DNA of 64,000 nucleotides from assembly GCA_900465665.1 (NCBI GenBank), contig UBJO01000004.1, positions 1 through 64,000 on the forward strand. The letters are read 5' to 3'. This DNA is from Hyphomicrobiales bacterium. GTDB lineage: Bacteria > Pseudomonadota > Alphaproteobacteria > Rhizobiales > Rhizobiaceae. Shown piece after piece: positions 56,701 to 63,998 of this stretch (positions within the stretch are counted from its first letter, which is position 1; the number at the start of each line of letters is the position of its first letter). The notes beneath the pieces were generated by a model that did no database searches, had not been told where the DNA came from, and saw nothing but the letters and a program-made list of their open reading frames with translations. The translations under genes and the position numbers were made by a program.

Positions 56701-58567
56701 CCTTCATGTCGTCGGTGGTCAGACCGGCAATGGCCTTGGTGTTCAGGGCTGCGATCTCGTCGGTCGTGAACGCTGCCACGCCGGAGGAGACCATCGCACC
56801 CAGCTGAGACGAGCTCAGTGAACCAACCTGATCGCTGGTGAAGGCCGCGACCTGTGCCGAGGACATAGCGCCGATCTGCGCGGTGGTCAGTGCAGCAACC
56901 TGCGAGGAGTTGAGGCCAGCGACCTGCGTCGTCGTCAGGGCGACAACGTCGGCGGTGGTCAGGGCAGCGACCTGTCGCGAGTTCAGGGCACCGAACTGCT
57001 CCGAGGTCAGCGCGACGATCTTGTTGGTTGCCAGGCTTGCGATCTGGCTGGTGGTCAGCAGCGACACCTGCTTGGTGCTCAGGGCGGCGAACTGGCCGGT
57101 GCTGAGGGCTGCCAGCGTATCGGTGCCCAGCTGCGAGACAATCTTGGTGCTGATCGCAGCGATCTCGTCGGTCGAGAAGGTCGCGATATCGGCGGTCGAC
57201 ATCGCAGTGAACTCGTCGGCGGTCAAGGAGCCGATCTGTCCGCTTGTCAGCGCACCGATCTGAGCCGTGCTCATGACACCGATCTGCGTATTGTTCAGTG
57301 CTGCAACCTGCGTCGACGACAGAGCGGCGATGCTGGCGGTCGACAGAGCCGCTGCCGTGCCTGTGCTCAGGTTGGCGATCTGCTTCGAGGTCAGGGCGCC
57401 GACCTGATCGGTCGTCAGCGTTGCGATGTTCGCGGTGGTGATGGCGCCAAGCTGATCGTTGCTCAGCAACGACACCTGCTTCGACGAGAGAGCGCCGACC
57501 TGCGCACTGGTCAGTGCCTTCATGTCGTCGGTCGTCAGGCCGCTCAGGGCCTTGGTGCTGATTGCTGCGATCTCGTCGGTCGTGAACGTTGCGACATCAC
57601 CGGTGGCCATGGCAAAGAGCTGTGCGGAGCTCAGCGCGCCGATCTGATCGCTCGTCAGGGAGGCGATCTGGCCGGAGCTCATCGCATCGATCTGCGCGGT
57701 GTTCAGCGCTGCAACCTGCGTCGACTTGAGGCCGGCGACCTGCGCCGTGGTCAGGGCTGCCGTAGCGGCGGTCGTCAGAGATGCGACCTGCTTCGACGAC
57801 AGGGCGCCAAGCTGCTCGCTTGTCAGCACGGCGATGTTTGCGGTGGTGATCGCGCCAAGCTGATCGCTGCTCAGCGCTGCAATCTGGCTCGACTTCAGAG
57901 CAACGATCTGGCCGCTGCTGAGAGCCTTAAGGTCATCCGTCGTCAGGCCGGCAATGGCCTTGGCGCTGAATGCAGCGACTTCATCGGTCGAAAACGTCAC
58001 GATGGCGCTTGTGGAGAGCGAGCCCAGCTGTGCAGAGCTGAATGCAGCCGCCTGCTCGGTCGTGAATGCGGTAACCTGTGCGGTCGAAAGAGCCTTGAGC
58101 TGGTCGCTGCTGAGCGCAGCAATCTGCGTCGTCTTCAGGCCTGCAATCTGACCCGTCGTGAAGGCTGCGATGTCAGCGGTATCCATCGCGTTGAGCTGCT
58201 TGACGGTCAGCGCGCTGACCTGATCGGAGCTCAGCGAGGCGATCTGCGCGGAAGAGAGGGAAGCAACGGCGGCGGTCGAAAGCGCTGCCATCTGGCTCGT
58301 AGAGAAGCCACCGAGCTGAGCCGACGTCAGAACGGCCAGCTGATCGACCTTCAGGCCAACCACGGCGCTCGTCGACACCGCACTGATCTGCTCGGACGTA
58401 AAGGCAAGAAGATCTGCCGTTTCAAACGCGGAAACCTGGGTCGAGCTCAGCGCCTTGATCTGATCGGTTCTCAGAGCCGCAACATCTTCGGTCGTGAGGT
58501 TCGCGATCGCGGAAGTGAAGAGTGCCCGGATCTGATTGACAGACAGAGAAGAAACAATGGAAGTCAT
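53747..58567 (-). CDS. giant octapeptide-repeat protein, Ser/Thr/Ala/Gln-rich
   Basis: 1606 residues: 200 consecutive eight-residue units plus a 6-residue tail, with no insertion or deletion from the first Met. The unit is [ST]-[ST]-x-[Q/D/E]-[I/L/V]-x-[A/G]-[L/F/M/I], for example SSAQIASL. From residue 201 to 1560 they form ten 136-residue super-repeats of 17 units. I saw no Cys, Trp or Pro-rich part, and no Sec or Tat signal. The C-terminus SRLSDVQVDAIIAAYSN may be a type I secretion signal (guess). The regular hydrophobic spacing suggests a solenoid or filament. I do not know its function; surface adhesin or matrix protein are options. GAGGGG precedes the ATG. Confidence 0.9.
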   Translation of the reverse strand: MTSIVSSLSVNQIRALFTSAIANLTTEDVAALRTDQIKALSSTQVSAFETADLLAFTSEQISAVSTSAVVGLKVDQLAVLTSAQLGGFSTSQMAALSTAAVASLSSAQIASLSSDQVSALTVKQLNAMDTADIAAFTTGQIAGLKTTQIAALSSDQLKALSTAQVTAFTTEQAAAFSSAQLGSLSTSAIVTFSTDEVAAFSAKAIAGLTTDDLKALSSGQIVALKSSQIAALSSDQLGAITTANIAVLTSEQLGALSSKQVASLTTAATAALTTAQVAGLKSTQVAALNTAQIDAMSSGQIASLTSDQIGALSSAQLFAMATGDVATFTTDEIAAISTKALSGLTTDDMKALTSAQVGALSSKQVSLLSNDQLGAITTANIATLTTDQVGALTSKQIANLSTGTAAALSTASIAALSSTQVAALNNTQIGVMSTAQIGALTSGQIGSLTADEFTAMSTADIATFSTDEIAAISTKIVSQLGTDTLAALSTGQFAALSTKQVSLLTTSQIASLATNKIVALTSEQFGALNSRQVAALTTADVVALTTTQVAGLNSSQVAALTTAQIGAMSSAQVAAFTSDQVGSLSSSQLGAMVSSGVAAFTTDEIAALNTKAIAGLTTDDMKAFTSAQVGALSSKQVSLLSNDQLGAITTANVATMTTDQLGALNSKQVSGLSTDAAKALTTAQVAGLKSAQVAALNTAQIGVMSSGQIAALTSDQVGALSSSQLGAMSSAGVAAFTTDEIAAISSKALGGLTTDDMKALTSAQVGALSSKQVALLSNDQIGAITTANVATMTTDQIGALTSKQVAGLSTDAAKALTTAQVAALKSTQVASLSTTQIGVMSSAQIAALTSDQVGALSSAQLGAMASSGVAAFTTDEIAALNTKAIAGLTTDDMKAFTSAQVGALSSKQVSLLSSDQIGAITTANIATLTTDQVGALTSKQIASLGTATAAALSTASIAALSSTQVAALSNTQIGVMSTAQIGALTSGQIGSLSADDFTAMSTADIATFSTDEIAAISTKVVSQLGTDTLAALSTGQFAALSTKQVSLLTTSQIASLATNKIVALTSEQLGALNSQQVAALTTADVAAMTTTQVAGLTSSQVAALKTAQIEVMSSAQVAAFTSDQVGSLSSSQLGAMVSSGVAAFTTGEIAALNTKAIAGLTTDDLKAFTSAQIGALSSSQVALLSNDQLGAITTANIATMTTDQLGALNSKQVAGLSTDAAKALTTAQVAGLKSAQVAALNTAQIGVMSSGQIAALTSDQVGALNSSQLGAMSSAGVAAFTTDEIAAISTKALGGLTTDDMKALTSAQVGALSSKQVALLSNDQIGAITTANVATLTTDQVGALTSKQIANLGTATAAALSTASIAALSSTQVAALNNTQIGVMSTAQIGALTSAQIGSLTADEFTAMSTADIATFSTDEIAAISTKVVSLLGTDTLAALSTGQFAALSTKQVSLLTTGQIASLATNKIGALTSEQLGALNSKQVAALTTADIVALTTTQVAGLKSSQVAGLTTTQIDAMSSTQIAALTSDQIGALSSAQLGAMAPTDIATFTTDEIAAISTKALSALATEDIAAFSSAQAHALTSAQISRLSDVQVDAIIAAYSN
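53888..57967 (-). repeat. ten 408-bp super-repeats (17 octads each) in A-B-C order
   Basis: Super-repeat starts fall every 136 residues, at residues 201, 337, 473 and onwards to 1425, each beginning near TKALSGLTTDDMKAL or a variant. Three kinds recur. A contains STASIAALSSTQV and TADEFTAMSTADI. B contains TKVVSQLGTDTLAALSTGQF and ATNKIVALTSEQ. C contains TDAAKALTTAQVAGLKSAQV. From the second unit the order is A-B-C-C-A-B-C-A-B. Copies are nearly identical in DNA, so recombination and assembly errors are likely here. Confidence 0.9.
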
Positions 58568-59433
58568 GGACGAGCGCCCCTCGCGTTAGCTGATCAAAAG
58601 ACATCATCCCGCTCCGTCGGTCAGACGCGCACAGCCGCACTTAAGCCGGCCACACGGCGTCGTCGGCATCGACGATCCGGGTTTCCTGTCGGAACAAAAT
58701 TGGGTCAAACTAAACATGGCTCGGACGAGCCAGCGCAACGGGAGGACATCATGCGCCCAGAGCCAAAGCGACTCTGATCCCTACGCCAGTGAACGCGAAC
58801 TTCTTAACCCCGGCACCGTTTACCAGCGTCCATCATGGACCCACCGGCCAACCGCACTCCTCGGTAGAGCTATCGCGAGCAGTAAAACTCTTATTCGGCA
58901 GTCTTTAATTTCGAGTTAACATCGACCGTAGCTGAACTGCACTTCTGTTACAGATTCGGTCGCCAAAAGTCTAAATCGCCACTTTTCATATCCAATTGGC
59001 ACACCACGCATTTTTATAAACCGAAACAGAAGGGTCTACTGGCGATTGCAACAATGATTGCATGCACCAATGCGGACTCAGCGTATCAAATAGAAAAAAT
59101 AGAAATGGACAGAGAAAAGCTCCTCAATGAACATGATTTGCTTCATTAAGAACAAGATGATCAATTAGAAATATTACAGAAATGACAGCGAATCATCATG
59201 AATTCGCAAGTCACCTGCCGATTGAAGCCGCCGGATAATAAATATCGGCACAGCGCTCCAGCAGCATCGCCCCGTCAGCGGACAATAATTTCCGACCATT
59301 TTTGGGGTCTTTCCGACAATCGAGAGCCCGATGGCGCCCTGGATGGTGCAGTGCACACCAGCTCACCCCCAAGGCAAGCCCGGCACAAGTAAAATGGCGT
59401 TCATGGACCTATAGGGTGATAGGGACGAATAGA
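58568..59433. other. long non-coding AT-rich interval
   Basis: 866 bp between the divergent repeat-protein gene and the gene at 59434. No frame has both a good start and rhizobial codon use. The part 58900-59200 is much more AT-rich than the rest of the window. It must hold promoters for the two divergent genes. No tRNA, known RNA or IS end was recognised. Confidence 0.6.
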
Positions 59434-60141
59434 ATGCGACTGTCTATATTGATTAGAGGCCACAACTATCTTGAGAAGGATCGTTTCGGCCTGCCGATGG
59501 ACGGGCGGGACAATGCCGCGTCCCTGCTTGAAAACGTGATCGCGCCGATCCGCGCGAAAAACCCCGACGCCACGGTCTATCTGGCGACATATGAAAGCCC
59601 GGCGCTGGCCGAACTGCAGGAAAAATTCGCGCCATGCGAATTGATCCTGCTCGATCCCAACGGAAGCTCGCAGGCCGAAACCTACAAGGAAGCGCTGAAG
59701 TACATCTTCGAGAAGACGGAATATGACGCGCTGGTCGTCGTCCGCTTCGATCTGGCTTTCAAAAAGCCGTTCGACGCATGGAACCTGAAGATCGACATCA
59801 ACAGCATCCATTTCACCTGGAAGGAATACCGCGACTACTGGCGCGATCACCGCCGCGTCGGCGATGCGATCCACGTGATCGGCAAGGCCGCCATTCCCGC
59901 CTTCCACAACGCGCTGATCATGAACCAGCTGTCCAACCGAGGTCATCTGCACCTGATGTACTATTATCTGCGCACGATGCACGACAATATGAAGTTCATC
60001 GAGGACGGTTACTTCGACACCAACACGCTGTTCGCCAACCCCGAATGCGACAACCCGCTCTACACGGTTTTCAACCGGCCGCGCCTGACCAGCATGGCCG
60101 GCAGCACCGGCATGATCCTGCAGGAAATCCGCGCGGAATAA
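59434..60141 (+). CDS. unrecognised protein, glycosyltransferase-like N-terminus
   Basis: 235 residues from the ATG at 59434; an upstream in-frame TTG extension has no homology-like features. The N-terminus MRLSILIRGHNYLEKD and the segment ALVVVRFDLAFKKPFDAWN recall a nucleotide-sugar fold, and AIHVIGKAAIPAFHNALIMNQL and YFDTNTLFANPECDNPLYTVFNRPR look like a conserved core, but I cannot name the family. It is soluble, with no membrane segment. The context of glycan genes on both sides suggests a role in a surface glycan. Confidence 0.75.
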   Translation: MRLSILIRGHNYLEKDRFGLPMDGRDNAASLLENVIAPIRAKNPDATVYLATYESPALAELQEKFAPCELILLDPNGSSQAETYKEALKYIFEKTEYDALVVVRFDLAFKKPFDAWNLKIDINSIHFTWKEYRDYWRDHRRVGDAIHVIGKAAIPAFHNALIMNQLSNRGHLHLMYYYLRTMHDNMKFIEDGYFDTNTLFANPECDNPLYTVFNRPRLTSMAGSTGMILQEIRAE

Positions 60142-60160
60142 CGCGCAAGCCTGGTAACAA

Positions 60161-60195
60161 GAACGCCCGCATCGAGATCATCGATGCGGGCGTTC
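60161..60195 (+). terminator. intrinsic terminator between convergent genes
   Basis: A 15-bp perfect stem (GAACGCCCGCATCGA and complement) with a 5-nt loop follows the stop at 60141 by 19 nt and is followed by a T-rich stretch. It also faces the leftward cupin operon. Confidence 0.8.
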
Positions 60196-60264
60196 TGCTT
60201 TATAGGACTATGTTGAAAGTATAGCGCTCGCGAAACCATCCGCGAACGCTCTCCCCCAGGTCAA

Positions 60265-60591
60265 TCAGACCAGATACTTGTCGTTCTTGGCGCTCGGGAT
60301 CTTCACGACGGTCACCGTCGCATCGGTGAGCGCCTCGAACTGGTTGACCTGGCCGGGCTCGATATCGATGATGCTTCCCGCTCCCCACACCTTATCTATC
60401 ATCCGCACCGTGCCGGAGACGACGAGCGTGATCTCACGCGCGATCTTGTGATAATGCGCCGCATCCTTGTCGCCGGCGACGTAATGCTTCACGCCGACCT
60501 CGAACGCATCCGTCTTGACGACCGTGGGGTCGAAGTCGCCGATGAACCAGCCGCCGATCATGTCGTCGAGGGTGAGTGGCTTATCGCTCAT
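60265..60591 (-). CDS. cupin-domain protein
   Basis: 108 residues forming one cupin barrel. Motif 1 has HYHKIAREITLVVSGTVRM with the metal ligands His, His and Glu; motif 2, IIDIEPGQVNQFEALTDATVTVVKIPS, lacks the usual His, having Asn-Gln instead. Small cupins in glycan operons are often sugar isomerases, epimerases or binding proteins. It overlaps the upstream nucleotidyltransferase by 4 nt and is the last gene of the five-gene operon. Confidence 0.82.
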   Translation of the reverse strand: MSDKPLTLDDMIGGWFIGDFDPTVVKTDAFEVGVKHYVAGDKDAAHYHKIAREITLVVSGTVRMIDKVWGAGSIIDIEPGQVNQFEALTDATVTVVKIPSAKNDKYLV

Positions 60592-61310
60592 TTGTCACCT
60601 TCCGTGACGGACAGCTCGATCAGCTGGCGATCCGACTTGATGGGATGGAAGTCCTTGGCGTTGATCGGGAAGATCCCGATCTTCTTCCCATCGAGCACCA
60701 TCTCGTTATAGACGGGGCAGACATAGAACATGTTGTTGTGCCGCGCGTCCTTGCGGATCGCGTTCTTCGCCGCGCGCACGAAATCGCGCCCCTGCCGGAA
60801 ATAGTAGAAGCCGGCCGTCGCGTTGTCGCTGATCGGATGCTTCTCGGCCGCCTCGACAACCATGTTCTGCTCGTCGAGCCGGACGAAGGAGTAGCGTGGA
60901 TGCACGGACTTGAAGGTCATCGTGCCGCCATCGAGCTCGCGCTCCACGAAGTTCTGGATGACGCCATCGAAGGGGACGGTCAGGAATTCGTCGCCATTGA
61001 GGATCAACAGCGGCTGATCGTTGTCGATGTAGCCGGCGGCGAGCAGCGCCGTGCAGGCGGCCCCTTCCGTCTTGTCCTCGACCGAGACCACAGCGGCCGC
61101 CGGCGACAGCAGGCGCACGACCTCGTCGAGGTGGTAGCGTGCCAAGTCCTTCTTCTGCATCGCCACGATGATGCGGTGGCCGGGGATCTTGGCGCATTCG
61201 GCCAACTGTCGCTGCACCAGGGGTACGCCGTTGATTTCCACCAGCGCGGTCGGATAAGCCTCCATCGCCTGGATGCGAGGCTCGCCGGCTATCAGGATCA
61301 GAATATTCAT
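60588..61310 (-). CDS. sugar nucleotidyltransferase paralogue with degenerate loop
   Basis: 240 residues, related to the gene at 62609: shared segments are TEGAACTALLAAGYIDNDQP against TEGAACTVLLARDEIDNDQP, and the Asp of LNGDEF against ANCDQY. The nucleotide loop, normally MAGxGSRF-x-PKP, reads ILIAGEPRIQAMEAYPTAL, losing the Gly-rich turn and the Lys. It may be non-catalytic or use another substrate. It overlaps the cupin start in ATGA and lies 10 nt after the HAD stop. Confidence 0.85.
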   Translation of the reverse strand: MNILILIAGEPRIQAMEAYPTALVEINGVPLVQRQLAECAKIPGHRIIVAMQKKDLARYHLDEVVRLLSPAAAVVSVEDKTEGAACTALLAAGYIDNDQPLLILNGDEFLTVPFDGVIQNFVERELDGGTMTFKSVHPRYSFVRLDEQNMVVEAAEKHPISDNATAGFYYFRQGRDFVRAAKNAIRKDARHNNMFYVCPVYNEMVLDGKKIGIFPINAKDFHPIKSDRQLIELSVTEGDK

Positions 61311-61320
61311 CGCAAGCTCA

Positions 61321-61947
61321 TCAACCGTGGATTTTTCGAATGGTCTCGGTGATCGCGGGATAGTTCACATCCGCGATATCGTTCACCACCATGACATGCG
61401 CGCCGGAACCCTTGGCCGCCTTGATACCGTTCTCGTTGTCCTCGACGATCAGGCATTCCTCGGGCGTCAGGCCCATCATGGTGATCGCCTTGGTGTAGAT
61501 CTCCGGGCTCGGCTTGCCGTGCTTGACGTCCTCGTTGCTCAGCTGGAACTCGAGGTAACCATCGAGTGCGGCTCGCGACATCATCAGCGACACCGTGCTC
61601 TTGATCGAGTTCGACGCCACGGCGAGCCGGTATCCGTCTTCCCGCAGCCGCGCCAGCGCGTATTCCTGCTTGAAGGTCGGCTTGCACTTGGTGTGGATCA
61701 TCTCGGTCGTGTAGAGCTGCTTCATCTCGTTGATGAAGCCATGCAGCGCCTCGGGAAGCCCGCGCGTCGTCGTCAGGATCTCCAGCTTGCGCCGCGTCGG
61801 CAGGCCGTCGAAGATCGTCAGGTGCTCGTGCAGCGGAATGGTGTATCCGAAGAGCTCGAGCGCCCGGTTGAGCGCCTCATAGTGCCATTCGCGTGCGTCG
61901 ATCAGCACGCCGTCCATGTCGAAGATAATCGCCTTAAGCGTGGTCAT
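61321..61947 (-). CDS. HAD-superfamily phosphatase/phosphomutase (beta-PGM-like)
   Basis: 208 residues from the ATG at 61947. All HAD motifs are present: IIFDMDGVLIDAREWHYEALN (nucleophile and acid-base Asp), VASNSIKSTV (motif 2), KHGKPSPEIY (Lys) and LIVEDNENGIKAAKGSG (acidic pair). The cap begins after motif 1, as in beta-phosphoglucomutase-like and sugar-phosphatase enzymes. It overlaps the GDPD-like gene by 4 nt (ATGA). In this operon it probably dephosphorylates or isomerises a sugar phosphate before nucleotide activation. Confidence 0.9.
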   Translation of the reverse strand: MTTLKAIIFDMDGVLIDAREWHYEALNRALELFGYTIPLHEHLTIFDGLPTRRKLEILTTTRGLPEALHGFINEMKQLYTTEMIHTKCKPTFKQEYALARLREDGYRLAVASNSIKSTVSLMMSRAALDGYLEFQLSNEDVKHGKPSPEIYTKAITMMGLTPEECLIVEDNENGIKAAKGSGAHVMVVNDIADVNYPAITETIRKIHG

Positions 61948-62612
61948 GCTGCGTCCCGGCCAGTCAATATCAGTTGCGCGCGCTCCGGAAAGTCGGTGCA
62001 GACGGAAAGCCCATCCCGCTCGTTGAGCCCCGAAGACACCAGCCACTGGAGAAATGGTTCATATTCGTCGTGGCGACCGTGAAGATCCGGCGCCACCAGC
62101 GTCGCCTGCTTGCCGTCGGCGAGAATGCGCTCGATCAGCGCCGCGTCATACCAGCGCCCCGGCAGGAAGTTGTCGATCCACACGCCGGTCACACCGGGAT
62201 CGTCGTAGAGCGACGCCTCGCGCTCATATTCGCTGAGACGCGTGAACGAGACCATCTTGCGCTTCACGCCCTGGATGAGATCCGGGACCGACGCATCGAA
62301 GAGGAAATAGTTGTTGTAGCCTTCGCTCGACAGAACCTCCGCCAGCATGTCGTGCAGACCATCGGCCTTGATGTTCAGCGCCAGCAGCGGCGAGCCGTGT
62401 TGTTTGGCAATCCGGAGGAACTCCGCAAAGGAGATTTCTCCTCCGCGCGGAATGTCGTGCGAGATGACGATCGAAGGCGCGCCGTCCGCCTGGCTGTCGC
62501 GCACGTCGGTCTCCGTGCCGAAGCCGAGCGAGAAGGAGCGAACGAAGGCCTCGACCGAGTTCTTCTCCTCAGGCGTCTTCCAATAGCCGCGATGGCTGAG
62601 AACCTCGATCAT
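61944..62612 (-). CDS. glycerophosphodiester phosphodiesterase-like protein
   Basis: 222 residues with a TIM-barrel GDPD outline: SHRGYWKTPEEKNSVEAF (catalytic His-Arg), GTETDVRDS (Glu and Asp metal ligands), ISHDIPRGG (His-Asp). The usual PENT is PEEKNS here, so it is a diverged branch. It could cut a glycerophospho-sugar or act on a cyclic phosphodiester. Overlaps of 4 nt with both neighbours mean tight coupling with a nucleotidyltransferase and a HAD enzyme, an arrangement I know only from capsule-type loci. Confidence 0.85.
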   Translation of the reverse strand: MIEVLSHRGYWKTPEEKNSVEAFVRSFSLGFGTETDVRDSQADGAPSIVISHDIPRGGEISFAEFLRIAKQHGSPLLALNIKADGLHDMLAEVLSSEGYNNYFLFDASVPDLIQGVKRKMVSFTRLSEYEREASLYDDPGVTGVWIDNFLPGRWYDAALIERILADGKQATLVAPDLHGRHDEYEPFLQWLVSSGLNERDGLSVCTDFPERAQLILTGRDAA

Positions 62613-63370
62613 ACCGCAGCCCCCAGCGACCGCGTCACATCGACGGACAAGGGCAGGCTCTGGAAATGCGTGAGATCCTCGGGCACGCCGAGACCATACA
62701 TTCCCGCATCCACCGAGCCGATCGAATAGGCGCCGATCTTCGAGCCGTCCTCGATCATGAAATTATAGACCGGCGCCACGTAGAACTCGCCATTGACGCG
62801 GAAGTCGCGCTCGATCATCCGGTCCGCATAGGAAACGAAGTCCGAGCCCTTGCGGAAATTGTAGATCCCAACGGTCGCGTGATCGGAAATCACCTGCTTC
62901 TCGACGACGTTGTCGATATAGCCATCGGCGCCGAACGAAACGAAGCTCCACTTCGGATCATCCGCCGTCATGGTCATGATCATCCCGTCGAGATCGCCCA
63001 TGGCCCGAAGATAATCGTCGATATCGACGTCGATATACTGGTCGCAATTGGCGATCATCATCGGCTGATCGTTGTCGATCTCGTCGCGGGCGAGCAGCAC
63101 CGTGCAGGCGGCACCCTCGGTCACCTGCTCGACGAGGAAGATCTCGCAGCCCGGCGCCCAGGCCCGCAGGTTCTCGCCCAGCCCATGCTCCCTGACATGG
63201 GCTGCCTGGCAGATGAAGATGAAGCGATGCTCCACGGACGGGCGAAGGTTTTCGATCACCAGCCGGATCATCGGCACGCCGTGCACAGGCAGCAGTGGCT
63301 TGGGGAGAGTATAGCCGGCCTTGGCGAAGCGGCTTCCTTGCCCTGCCATTGGTACGACGATGTTCAACAT
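62609..63370 (-). CDS. sugar nucleotidyltransferase (capsule type)
   Basis: 253 residues. The canonical nucleotide-binding signature VVPMAGQGSRFAKAGYTLPKPLLPVHG is at residues 5-31. NCDQYIDVD holds the metal-binding Asp, and EKQVISDHATVGIYNF the sugar-binding part. It is predicted to activate a sugar or polyol phosphate as an NDP derivative; the sugar and nucleotide are unknown. It is the first gene of the leftward operon (then GDPD-like, HAD, second nucleotidyltransferase, cupin). Confidence 0.9.
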   Translation of the reverse strand: MLNIVVPMAGQGSRFAKAGYTLPKPLLPVHGVPMIRLVIENLRPSVEHRFIFICQAAHVREHGLGENLRAWAPGCEIFLVEQVTEGAACTVLLARDEIDNDQPMMIANCDQYIDVDIDDYLRAMGDLDGMIMTMTADDPKWSFVSFGADGYIDNVVEKQVISDHATVGIYNFRKGSDFVSYADRMIERDFRVNGEFYVAPVYNFMIEDGSKIGAYSIGSVDAGMYGLGVPEDLTHFQSLPLSVDVTRSLGAAV

Positions 63371-63487
63371 TGCGTATATCCCGAATTGTATCAGCTTACA
63401 CCGTGAGGCGACCCTTAGCGGTCGAAGCTGGCGTCACGCTGTCCCGGATGGGCCAGAAGCCCGGCTGAGCAAAGAAACTTGCCCGAA

Positions 63488-63529
63488 ATGAAACGACCCG
63501 CGCGGATCGCTCCACGCGGGTCGTTTCAT
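63488..63529 (-). terminator. terminator of the OmpA-like gene
   Basis: A 15-bp perfect stem, ATGAAACGACCCGCG and its complement, encloses a 12-nt loop 74 nt beyond the OmpA-like stop (minus strand) and before the nucleotidyltransferase operon. U residues are limited to the stem end, so strength is moderate. Confidence 0.7.
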
Positions 63530-63602
63530 GTATTTTTATTCAGCGTCTGCCAGACGCCTGCTGGAAATATTTCACAGGCTCCCGGCTGACCTGAAGTCGA
63601 TC

Positions 63603-63998
63603 TCAGGATTTCTTCGTGAAGACACCGAGATTGATCAGCTGTACGCGCCGATTGTTCGATCCTGTCGTATCCGTGCCCGGAATCGGCATGTATTCGCCGA
63701 CGCCGACCGCATAAAGCCGCTGCGGATCGACCGCGAAAGTCGTGGACAGAGCCTCCTTGATGGCAGCCGCCCTCTGCTCGCTGAGATCGAGATTGTGCTT
63801 CTCATCGCCCGTCGAACTCGAGTGCCCGACCACCAGGAATTTATAGTCCCAGAGGTTCGGATGATGCAGCGCATCGGCAAGCAGGCCGAGCGTGCGGTAG
63901 GAACTCGGCTGGATCGCGACGGAATCATTCTCGAAATTGATCTCGACCACCATCTGCGGCAGCTTGGCGATACGCTTCCAGTTCGGCAACTCCGACAT
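63603..63998 (-). CDS. OmpA-family C-terminal domain protein (partial)
   Basis: 131 residues are visible and the frame probably continues past the right edge, since the first residues look like mid-protein sequence. The OmpA/MotB peptidoglycan-binding domain is clear: VEINFENDSVAIQPSSYRTLGLLADAL, VVGHSSSTGDEKHNLDLSEQRAAAIKEAL and GVGEYMPIPGTDTTGSNNRRVQL, with the conserved Asp and Arg that bind diaminopimelate. It links the outer membrane or another structure to peptidoglycan. Confidence 0.85.
   Translation of the reverse strand: MSELPNWKRIAKLPQMVVEINFENDSVAIQPSSYRTLGLLADALHHPNLWDYKFLVVGHSSSTGDEKHNLDLSEQRAAAIKEALSTTFAVDPQRLYAVGVGEYMPIPGTDTTGSNNRRVQLINLGVFTKKS

Noticed and set aside
53888..57967. 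Possible CRISPR array or satellite DNA because of regular repeats
   Set aside because: The period is 24 bp within 408 bp, stays in one reading frame and has no unique spacers. It is a coding repeat.
58716..58919. 67-codon frame upstream of the repeat-protein gene
   Set aside because: Compositionally random translation and no ribosome binding site.
58995..59015. Possible sigma-54 promoter (TGGCAC with a later GC)
   Set aside because: The GG-to-GC spacing is 8 nt instead of 10, so it does not fit the -24/-12 rule.
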